Assembly (NCBI GenBank): GCA_014377905.1
Contig: JACMOQ010000189.1
Span: 1 to 7,311, forward strand
Source: Acetobacteraceae bacterium
GTDB lineage: Bacteria; Pseudomonadota; Alphaproteobacteria; Acetobacterales; Acetobacteraceae
DNA: 7,311 nucleotides
Direction: 5' to 3'
In this document: positions 1 through 5,664 of the stretch, piece by piece
How the letters are laid out: every line of letters starts with the position of its first letter
Position numbering within the stretch: the stretch's first letter is position 1
Made by a program: the position numbers and the translations under genes
Notes under the pieces: generated by a model
Told to the model about the DNA's origin: nothing
The model's database searches: none
The model's input: only the letters and a program-made list of their open reading frames with translations

Positions 1-217
1 ACAGCGCGGTGAGGTTGGGATAGTTGCGGGTGTTATAGACGATGAACCCGGTATCGACGTTAATGGTTTCACCACCCACCACCACGGTCTGGGTATCGGC
101 ATGCCCGCCTGGCCGAGGTTCCGCTTCGAACAACGCCACATCATGCTTGCCGCGCAACATCCAGGCCGCCGACAGCCCGGCAATACCCGCGCCGATCACC
201 GCAATTTTCTGCCTCAT
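1..217 (-). CDS. COG2907-type FAD/NAD(P)-binding oxidoreductase, N-terminal part (runs off the left edge)
   Basis: Only the first 72 codons are in the window. The protein begins MRQKIAVIGAGIAGLSAAW, a Rossmann beta-alpha-beta with the dinucleotide-binding GxGxxG motif (GAGIAG) at residues 9-14. An acidic residue closes the second strand (LFEAE, about 30-34), followed by RPGGHADT and VDTGFIVYNTRNYPN. This last pattern is typical of the 'predicted NAD/FAD-binding protein' family COG2907, an amine-oxidase/phytoene-desaturase relative. The substrate is unproven; in other proteobacteria the family sits beside DUF1365 and Cfa-like methyltransferase genes and is linked to fatty-acid or membrane modification under photo-oxidative stress. 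The start is firm: ATG at 217-215 overlaps the photolyase stop TGA (216-214) as ATGA, so the two are probably translationally coupled. Family identification is from motifs only; the catalytic part lies outside the window. Confidence 0.88.
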   Translation of the reverse strand, partial: MRQKIAVIGAGIAGLSAAWMLRGKHDVALFEAEPRPGGHADTQTVVVGGETINVDTGFIVYNTRNYPNLTAL

Positions 218-1599
218 ACCGCGATCTTTTTCAACGCGGCGAAGGCGGCGAGCGCCCGGTCGCGGCCGGTGGCGAGGTCGATGATCGGCGCGGGATAGTT
301 GCGTGGCGGGCGGGGCGCGAGCCATGGGGTGTGGATGAAGCGGTCCGCCACGCCGGCGAGTTCGGGCACAAAGCGCCGGACATAGGCACCGTCGGGATCA
401 AACCGCGCGCCCTGCAAGGCCGGGTTGAAAACACGAAAATAGGGCGCGGCATCGGCGCCACACCCAGCGACCCACTGCCACGACGCCGCGTTCTGCGCCA
501 GATCGGCATCGACCAGCGTGTCCCAGAACCACGCCTGCCCGACCTGCCAGGGGATCAACAAATGCTTGACCAAGAAACTCGCCACCACCATCCGCACCCG
601 ATTATGCATCCATCCGGTTTGCCAGAGCTGCCGCATGCCGGCATCGACCAGCGGAATGCCAGTTTGCCCGCGTTGCCAGGCGCGCAAGGCATCCGGATTG
701 TCGTGCCACTGCATCGCGGTGAATTCCCGGCGCAGCGGGTCGGTTGGCAATTCCTGATAGTGCCACAGCAAGCCGGCGGCGAATTCCCGCCACAGGATTT
801 CGCTGATGAATTTGGCACGCGCCGGATGATCGGCCACCGCGTGCAGGATCTGGCGTGGCGATATTTCCCCCCACGCCAGATAGGGCGACAGGCGCGAGGT
901 GCCATCTACCGACGGGACATCGCGCTTGGCGGCATAATCCAAGACCCCATCGGTCAGGAATGTGGCGAGCCGCGCCAGCGCCCCCGCCTCCCCCGGGGTC
1001 CAAAAGGCACCGAGGCCGTGCGACCAGTCAGGTTTGGTCGGCCGCAAATCCCAGCTGTCGAGGTCATCGGATTGCACGCCAGGATAGCAGTCGATCCGGG
1101 ACGGCGCCGGCAAAGGCGGGGCCAGCGGGAACTGCGCGAGGCAGGCACGGGAGAACGGAGTGTACACGCCATAGGGTGTTCCGGCCTGGGTCTTGATCCG
1201 GTCGGGGTGAAACAGCAGACTGGTTTGGTGAACCACCAGCGGCACTGAAAGGGCTGCCCGCAGGCCGCGATAAGTTTCCCGCGACCAAGGCTCGGTCGGC
1301 ATCCCGGCATGGACTGCGGACGCGCCGATTTCTGCCGCCAGCCGCGAGATTTCGGTATCGATAGCGCCGCGCCGCAGCACCAGCGTTGCGCCGCGCGCCG
1401 CGAGATCGGTGGCGAGGCTTTGCAAGCTGTGATGCAGCCACCATCGCGACGCGCCGCCCGCTGCCCACTGCCCGGGGGATGTGTCATCCAGCACAAAAAC
1501 CGGCAACACCGAGCACCCGGACGCGATTGCCGCGGCGAGCGCCGCATTGTCCGCCAGGCGCAACTCGCGGCGCAACAGCAGGATCACAGGGCCGGTCAT
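214..1599 (-). CDS. phrB: Deoxyribodipyrimidine photolyase (class I CPD-type cryptochrome/photolyase family)
   Basis: A 461-residue flavoprotein expected to split cyclobutane pyrimidine dimers using blue light, the usual length for the class. The N-terminal Rossmann-like antenna domain starts with PVILLLRRELRLADNAAL, a variant of the family FRRDLRLxDN motif, and includes YGVYTPFSRA near 143-152. The FAD domain has TSRLSPYLAWGEISPRQI (about 234-251), WREFAAGLLWHY (about 270-281), GWMHNRVRM (about 329-337) and the run DADLAQNAASWQW (about 364-376). Aligned by spacing to E. coli PhrB, the electron-transfer triad is intact (W298, W351, W374) and the FAD-N5 asparagine is N370. I start at ATG 1599 because the beta-1 strand follows at once and a GGAG (complement of 1614-1617) lies 14 bases upstream, a rather long spacing. 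An in-frame TTG at 1626 would add nine residues but has no ribosome-binding site. It lies 62 bases after pdeM and overlaps the next gene by 4 bases. A 6-4 photolyase is less likely. Confidence 0.95.
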   Translation of the reverse strand: MTGPVILLLRRELRLADNAALAAAIASGCSVLPVFVLDDTSPGQWAAGGASRWWLHHSLQSLATDLAARGATLVLRRGAIDTEISRLAAEIGASAVHAGMPTEPWSRETYRGLRAALSVPLVVHQTSLLFHPDRIKTQAGTPYGVYTPFSRACLAQFPLAPPLPAPSRIDCYPGVQSDDLDSWDLRPTKPDWSHGLGAFWTPGEAGALARLATFLTDGVLDYAAKRDVPSVDGTSRLSPYLAWGEISPRQILHAVADHPARAKFISEILWREFAAGLLWHYQELPTDPLRREFTAMQWHDNPDALRAWQRGQTGIPLVDAGMRQLWQTGWMHNRVRMVVASFLVKHLLIPWQVGQAWFWDTLVDADLAQNAASWQWVAGCGADAAPYFRVFNPALQGARFDPDGAYVRRFVPELAGVADRFIHTPWLAPRPPRNYPAPIIDLATGRDRALAAFAALKKIAV

Positions 1600-1661
1600 G
1601 ACTGCGCCAAATTCTCCGAATGCCAAGCGTTACGCCAGACCAGGCGCGATGGATGCGCTCG

Positions 1662-2378
1662 TTATATGGGCCAAGTTTGGTTTTGCGCACCCTCTGGCGT
1701 GCGGGCTGGGCGTGTCGGGGTCACCGCAAAACTGTAAAGCCGGTCGCGCCCGAGCAGGAATGCCCGTCCGCCGCGCGGAAACAGGCCCGCGATGGCAGGA
1801 TCACGGACATTCAACCCTCCGGTGTAAGCACCGATTGCAGGCAACATAATCCGGGTACCATCGGTCATGAAACACGGCCGTGAGACAACCGTGCCGCTGG
1901 TCTGAACCGAAGCCTTGGGATGAAAATGGCCAGAGATCTCACCGCGCGCCTTGATGAGGGCCTGATGGCGAAACAACAGATTTCCCAGGCGAAATTCATC
2001 CATCACCTCGCCCGCCAGCCCTTCCGGGGCGGTCGGATCGTGATTGCCAAGAACCCAGATCAGCCGCGTCCCGGCAGCGATTGCAGCCAAGCGCGCGCGG
2101 TCGGACGGCGCCAACCGCCCTGCCCCGCGGCGATCATGAAAGCTGTCGCCGAGCGCGACCAGCACCGTCGGCTTATAGCGCCGCAGCATCAGCGCGACCC
2201 GATCGAGCGTTGTGGTGGAATCCCACGGCGGCAGTAAGTGCCCCTTGAGGGCCGCCGCACTGCCTTTTTCGAGGTGCAAATCGGCCACCGCCAGTAATTT
2301 CTGCCCCGGCCAGAACAACCCGCCGCCCGGATCGAGCAGCAGGCGTTCGCCTGCCAGATGGAGCGGTGCCGCCGTCAC
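1662..2378 (-). CDS. pdeM: Ligase-associated DNA damage response phosphoesterase/endonuclease PdeM
   Basis: A 238-residue calcineurin-like metallophosphoesterase. Metal-ligand motifs appear in the family order: DLHLEKGS (D33, H35), GDSFHD (D78), GNHDP (N112, H113), FRHQA (H138) and GHFHPKA (H151, H153). They are followed by SRPCFM and LPAIGAYTGGL, typical of the PdeM/MPE group (DNA ligase-associated metallophosphoesterase). Characterised relatives are manganese-dependent phosphodiesterases and DNA nucleases. In many bacteria the gene travels with an ATP-dependent ligase, an MBL-fold exonuclease and an Lhr-type helicase; the exonuclease and ligase genes are present about 3.3 kb away on the same strand. 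The GTG start at 2378 is chosen because the protein then opens like its family (short leader, then GERLLLDP). An ATG two bases upstream is followed at once by TGA. No clear Shine-Dalgarno is visible. The last 18 residues form a Pro-rich tail of no obvious function. The stop is TAA. Confidence 0.93.
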   Translation of the reverse strand: MTAAPLHLAGERLLLDPGGGLFWPGQKLLAVADLHLEKGSAAALKGHLLPPWDSTTTLDRVALMLRRYKPTVLVALGDSFHDRRGAGRLAPSDRARLAAIAAGTRLIWVLGNHDPTAPEGLAGEVMDEFRLGNLLFRHQALIKARGEISGHFHPKASVQTSGTVVSRPCFMTDGTRIMLPAIGAYTGGLNVRDPAIAGLFPRGGRAFLLGRDRLYSFAVTPTRPARTPEGAQNQTWPI

Positions 2379-2435
2379 ATTAAGGACCCGCGCTTGGCGC
2401 GCAATTTCATCGGCTTGGCAAACACTGCGCGCTTA

Positions 2436-3221
2436 TCAAGCCAATATTGCCCGCACAAACGTCGTTCGGGCAATGGCAGCTTGCAGCAACAGGCCCTGGT
2501 CATTGCCGACCAGAATGAACTTGGTGCCCATGTTGATGTAGAACCGCGCCCATTCGTCGTCGTAAATGCCACCCAAGCCGGCCTGCTTGCCGTGCTTTTT
2601 GCAGGCATCGATCACGGTTTTGTAGGCCGCCTGGACTTTTTCATGGCCGAACTGGCCGGAAATCCCAAGATCGAGGGTAAGATCGGAGGTGCCGATCAGC
2701 AGCGCATCAATTCCTGGGGTTGCGGCAATGGCGTCGGCATTGGCAACCGCCTCGGCGGTTTCGATCATCACGACGACAGCGGTTTCGGCGTTGATTTCAA
2801 TCTGTGCCTGGGCGGTCGCCGGTGGCAGGAAGCCGTGCTGAGCAATGCCGCCACCCCAGCTTCTGGTGCCCTCGGGCGCATAGCGGAACGCGTCGGCAAC
2901 GCGCTTGGCCTGGGCCGGGGTATCGATATGCGGCACCACAATGCCCTGGGCGCCGTTATCGAGCACCCGCGTGCCTTCATCGAGTGCGTCAAAGCAGACC
3001 CGCACGATCGGGCTGACCCCGGTATTCAGCGCGGCGAGGCAAAGCTGCGTTGCCTCGTGCACAGAAAACGCCCCGTGCTCCATGTCGATGAAAATCCAAT
3101 CATAACCGGCGGCTTTGGCGAGGCTCGGCGCCGCAACGCTGCGCAACAGGCCGATGCCGAGGCCGAGCGCCGGTTTGTTGGCGCGCAGCAGGCGCAGGGT
3201 GTGATTGGGAATAATGGCCAT
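2436..3221 (-). CDS. HpcH/HpaI aldolase family protein (metal-dependent class II 2-keto acid aldolase)
   Basis: A 261-residue TIM-barrel protein of the HpcH/HpaI (2-keto-3-deoxy acid aldolase/citrate lyase-like) family, about the usual length. Members reversibly cleave 2-keto-hydroxy acids to pyruvate or a related ketoacid plus an aldehyde. Visible motifs are AGYDWIFIDMEHGAFS with the catalytic-type E48-H49, VRV with R74 (pyruvate carboxylate contact in HpaI), GAQGIVVPHIDTPAQA, and the metal ligands E154 (VMIETAEAV) and D180 (GTSDLTLDLG). All expected catalytic residues are therefore present. The actual substrate cannot be told from sequence, and the neighbours (chemoreceptor, repair genes) give no pathway clue. 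I chose ATG 3221 over the in-frame ATG at 3257 because AGGA lies 8 bases upstream and the extra twelve residues look non-conserved. The start lies within an 8-bp inverted repeat (3221-3248) that may control translation or bind a regulator. The gap to the upstream chemoreceptor gene is 66 bases, so co-transcription is possible. Confidence 0.92.
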   Translation of the reverse strand: MAIIPNHTLRLLRANKPALGLGIGLLRSVAAPSLAKAAGYDWIFIDMEHGAFSVHEATQLCLAALNTGVSPIVRVCFDALDEGTRVLDNGAQGIVVPHIDTPAQAKRVADAFRYAPEGTRSWGGGIAQHGFLPPATAQAQIEINAETAVVVMIETAEAVANADAIAATPGIDALLIGTSDLTLDLGISGQFGHEKVQAAYKTVIDACKKHGKQAGLGGIYDDEWARFYINMGTKFILVGNDQGLLLQAAIARTTFVRAILA

Positions 3222-3248
3222 GTCGTGGTTCCTGGTGATGCCACGACA
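3221..3248 (-). promoter_or_regulatory. Perfect 8-bp inverted repeat enclosing the aldolase ribosome-binding site
   Basis: TGTCGTGG (3221-3228) and CCACGACA (3241-3248) are exact reverse complements separated by 12 bases. In the minus-strand transcript the hairpin loop holds the Shine-Dalgarno AGGA (complement of 3230-3233), and the 3' arm ends on the A of the aldolase ATG. The stem would thus sequester the spacer and the first base of the start codon. It could be a translational control hairpin or, as DNA, an operator with 20-bp half-site spacing. The repeat is seen directly; any function is inference, and an 8-bp match of this spacing can arise by chance in a window this long. Confidence 0.4.
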
Positions 3249-3287
3249 GGGCAGCATGGCAGCGCCAGGCGGTCAATCCGGCGGCGA

Positions 3288-5585
3288 TCAGGCGGCGGCT
3301 GCTTTGGGACGGGTCAACCGTTCCATGAGCGCCGCGAGCCTGGCCTGCTGGGCGGGATCGGCGGTAAATCGCAGCCGCAGTGCGCCCGATTTTTCATGCA
3401 GCACAACCTGCGCCGGGTAGGTCGCCCCATCGATGCGAACCTGCACCGTGCCCGACAGGGTGGGCGGCACCCCGCTGATCAACGTCCCACCGGTCGAAAG
3501 GTCTTCAAGATTGGCTGGGAAAATGGTGCCGTCCGGCAAAATCACGGTGGCCGGCAAATCAGTCGTGACCCGCGCCTCACTGCGGCGTTCGACATCGCTA
3601 TTCGACGTCCGAACCACCCGGATGACCGACGTTTTCAGGTCAACCATGGCCATGTTTAAGCTCGCGCTATCGCCGCGCAACGCATCAGTGTGGCGCCGTG
3701 TTTCCTGGGCTTCATGGGTCACTTCATCAATGCGGGTCGCAACGATTTGGGCGGCCGAGGCGGTTTCGCCAACGCTGCGGGCAATTTCACTGGTGGCATC
3801 GCCCTGCTGGTCCATCGCGACTGCGATCGCGGCGCTGATGGTATCAACCTCAATGATCGCGGCATCGATGCGGCCGACCGCTTCGACGACGCTACCTGTC
3901 GCCGCGATCATTGCATCGAGTTCGCGGGTGATATCCTCGGTCGCGCGCGCTGTCTGGCCGGCGAGGCCTTTGACCTCCCCCGCGACCACAGCGAAGCCGC
4001 GCCCGGCGTCTCCTGCCCGTGCCGCTTCAATTGTGGCATTGAGCGCGAGGAGATTGGTGCGGGAGGCGATTTCCCGGATTAGACCGGCGACATTGCCGAT
4101 CCGTCTGGCCTGGGCGCCAAGAGTCGCGATCACCCCTTGCGCATCGTGGGCGGCGCGGACCGCACGCCTGGTGACGGTATTGCAATGGGTCACCTGACGG
4201 GTAATCTCGCCGACCGAAGATGTCAGCTCCTCCGCCGCCGCGGCCACGGTTTGCGCAGTCCCCAACGCCAGGCCTGCGGCAGTGCCGGCGCCTTCAGCCG
4301 ATAACGTGGTCCGACCGGCAGAGTCCGCCATGATCTGGGCAGTGCCATCCATCTGCGCGGTCATGGCGCCAACTTTGGCCATTGCCACGGAGGCTTCCTG
4401 TTCCACGGTTTCCGCCATGGTGACCAATGCCTCGCGCTTGTCGCGCTCGGCAACCAACCCCGCCTCGGCTGCCACTCCAAGTTCCTGGGTCGCGGTGTCT
4501 GCGGCTGATCGGAACGCATTAAGGGCTGCTGCCATTTTGCCGATTTCGCCCCGCCCTGACATGCGCGACAGATCAAAACCACGATCGTCCCGCGCCAGGC
4601 GTTCCATCGCAGTCACAATGGCTGCCAGCGCCCTGGTCAGGCCCCAGCCGATCAACCCGGCAAGCCCCGCCAAGCCGAGCAGCACCGCGCCGCTGACCCA
4701 AAGCGCCCGTGCCCGCATGTCACTGCGGCTTTGCACCAGTGTCGCCGTCGTGCCGTCACGCACCACATCCACCCGTTCTTTCCAGGCGGTCAAGGACGGT
4801 TCAAGGGTTGAGTAGAACTTGGAAATGCGCGCGACCTTGTCACTCAGCATAAGCTTGAGGGTGGCAAGCTTGTTAAAATCGGCGTGATACGCTGCCATGC
4901 TGGTTGCAAGCGCGGCACCAGCCACTGGATTGATATCCGTGGCCCGCAAAGTCGAGGAAAAGGCGTCAAAACTCTGCTCAAATGCATCGCGATAAGCTGG
5001 CGTTCCACGCAGGAGAAAATCTTTCTCGTCCCGGCGCAGCATTAACTGCCCAGCAAGCAAGCGGGGATGGTCAAGCTTGGCCAGCACGGCTTCGGCATCA
5101 TGCGCCGAACCGCGCAGTTTGCCGTGCAGGCCGCTACCTTCATCACCGCCGACTTCGATGACCAGGATGACAATGTCTGCAAAGCCGGCGGCATAGGTTT
5201 TTGCGTCAGCGAGAAATGCCTCGGACTGCGCCGCGACGGCAACAAGTTTGGGGTCGGTCGCCGCCTTGGCCAGGAGTTTCAGGTCTGATAACGCGGCAAA
5301 GGCTTCCGACATCGCGGAGGCATGGGCAGTGACTTCACTTGGCTTGCCCGAGGCGATGAAGTTTTTTTCGGCTTTCTTGGCCAGCAGCAATGCCCGGTCA
5401 AACCCGGCGGCATCTTCATAGACCTGGGTGGCGAGATTGGCCTGGTCCAGTGACCGCTCCGCGATATGCTCCGAGTAAAGAAAGAAACCGGCCAACACCA
5501 CCGATGCGGCGACCCCGACAAACGCCAGCAAGCCGATTTGCACCCGCAAGCTCAGCCGCGATATCACGCCATCAATGGTAATCAT
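3288..5585 (-). CDS. Methyl-accepting chemotaxis protein with HBM-like sensor and C-terminal PilZ domain
   Basis: A 765-residue transmembrane chemoreceptor. Order: short cytoplasmic N-terminus; TM1 about 17-37; an all-helical periplasmic region about 38-294; TM2 about 295-318; HAMP about 316-368 (ending GEIGKMAAALNAFRSA); MCP signalling domain about 400-650; PilZ about 667-755. The signalling hairpin tip reads RTNLLALNATIEAARAGDAG then RGFAVVAGEV (509-538), the CheA/CheW-contacting core. The periplasmic region carries two similar motifs (AEKNFIASGKP, DEKDFLLRGTP), as in helical bimodular (HBM) sensors that bind small organic ligands in relatives such as McpS. The PilZ domain keeps both c-di-GMP motifs: RxxxR (R668-R672) and DxSxxG (D695, S697, G700). 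Azospirillum Tlp1 is a known MCP-PilZ precedent. No C-terminal CheR-tethering pentapeptide is present. ATG 5585 has AGGGG (complement of 5593-5597) seven bases upstream. No other chemotaxis or flagellar gene is nearby, so it looks like an orphan receptor. Confidence 0.95.
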   Translation of the reverse strand: MITIDGVISRLSLRVQIGLLAFVGVAASVVLAGFFLYSEHIAERSLDQANLATQVYEDAAGFDRALLLAKKAEKNFIASGKPSEVTAHASAMSEAFAALSDLKLLAKAATDPKLVAVAAQSEAFLADAKTYAAGFADIVILVIEVGGDEGSGLHGKLRGSAHDAEAVLAKLDHPRLLAGQLMLRRDEKDFLLRGTPAYRDAFEQSFDAFSSTLRATDINPVAGAALATSMAAYHADFNKLATLKLMLSDKVARISKFYSTLEPSLTAWKERVDVVRDGTTATLVQSRSDMRARALWVSGAVLLGLAGLAGLIGWGLTRALAAIVTAMERLARDDRGFDLSRMSGRGEIGKMAAALNAFRSAADTATQELGVAAEAGLVAERDKREALVTMAETVEQEASVAMAKVGAMTAQMDGTAQIMADSAGRTTLSAEGAGTAAGLALGTAQTVAAAAEELTSSVGEITRQVTHCNTVTRRAVRAAHDAQGVIATLGAQARRIGNVAGLIREIASRTNLLALNATIEAARAGDAGRGFAVVAGEVKGLAGQTARATEDITRELDAMIAATGSVVEAVGRIDAAIIEVDTISAAIAVAMDQQGDATSEIARSVGETASAAQIVATRIDEVTHEAQETRRHTDALRGDSASLNMAMVDLKTSVIRVVRTSNSDVERRSEARVTTDLPATVILPDGTIFPANLEDLSTGGTLISGVPPTLSGTVQVRIDGATYPAQVVLHEKSGALRLRFTADPAQQARLAALMERLTRPKAAAA

Positions 5586-5592
5586 TCAATAT

Positions 5593-5597
5593 CCCCT
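5593..5597 (-). promoter_or_regulatory. Ribosome-binding site of the chemoreceptor gene
   Basis: The minus strand reads AGGGG here, seven bases before the ATG at 5585. It is the strongest Shine-Dalgarno match in the window and fixes the chemoreceptor start. The remaining bases between ligase stop and chemoreceptor start (5598-5664) hold no recognisable terminator or sigma-70 promoter. Confidence 0.65.
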
Positions 5598-5664
5598 GGG
5601 TCGCTCACCGGTGCCATCCGCGTTTGTGCATGCAACAAGCCAAGATATCGTTAAAATGCCGGGG

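Noticed and set aside
331..1248. 305-codon plus-strand reading frame antisense to the photolyase gene
   Set aside because: The photolyase motifs on the minus strand fully explain the coding signal; this frame has no family resemblance.
1600..1626. N-terminal extension of the photolyase to the TTG at 1626
   Set aside because: No Shine-Dalgarno precedes the TTG, and the family fold begins immediately after ATG 1599.
1633..1646. CGCC...GGCG hairpin between pdeM and photolyase as a terminator
   Set aside because: The stem is only 4 bp and no T-run follows on either strand.
1661..1666. TATAAC on the minus strand as a possible -10 box for the photolyase gene
   Set aside because: The candidate -35 at 17 bases (TGCGCA) matches the consensus poorly, and the site lies at the very end of pdeM; too weak to annotate.
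3222..3257. N-terminal extension of the aldolase to the in-frame ATG at 3257
   Set aside because: The twelve extra residues do not look like family sequence, and the good ribosome-binding site sits before ATG 3221.
2358..3659. 433-codon plus-strand reading frame across the aldolase and the end of the chemoreceptor
   Set aside because: It is antisense to two well-supported genes, has no recognisable domain, and its composition is that of a GC-rich shadow frame.
3433..4197. 254-codon plus-strand frame antisense to the chemoreceptor
   Set aside because: Low-complexity Ala/Ser/Arg-rich translation with no domain; mirror of the repetitive helical MCP coding region.
5627..5634. TGCATGCA palindrome upstream of the chemoreceptor
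   Set aside because: An isolated 8-base self-complementary site with no extended arms; expected by chance.
5586..5664. Sigma-54 or flagellar sigma-28 promoter before the chemoreceptor
   Set aside because: TGGCAC is present, but the matching GC element is at the wrong spacing, and no TAAA-N15-GCCGATAA-like pair is seen.
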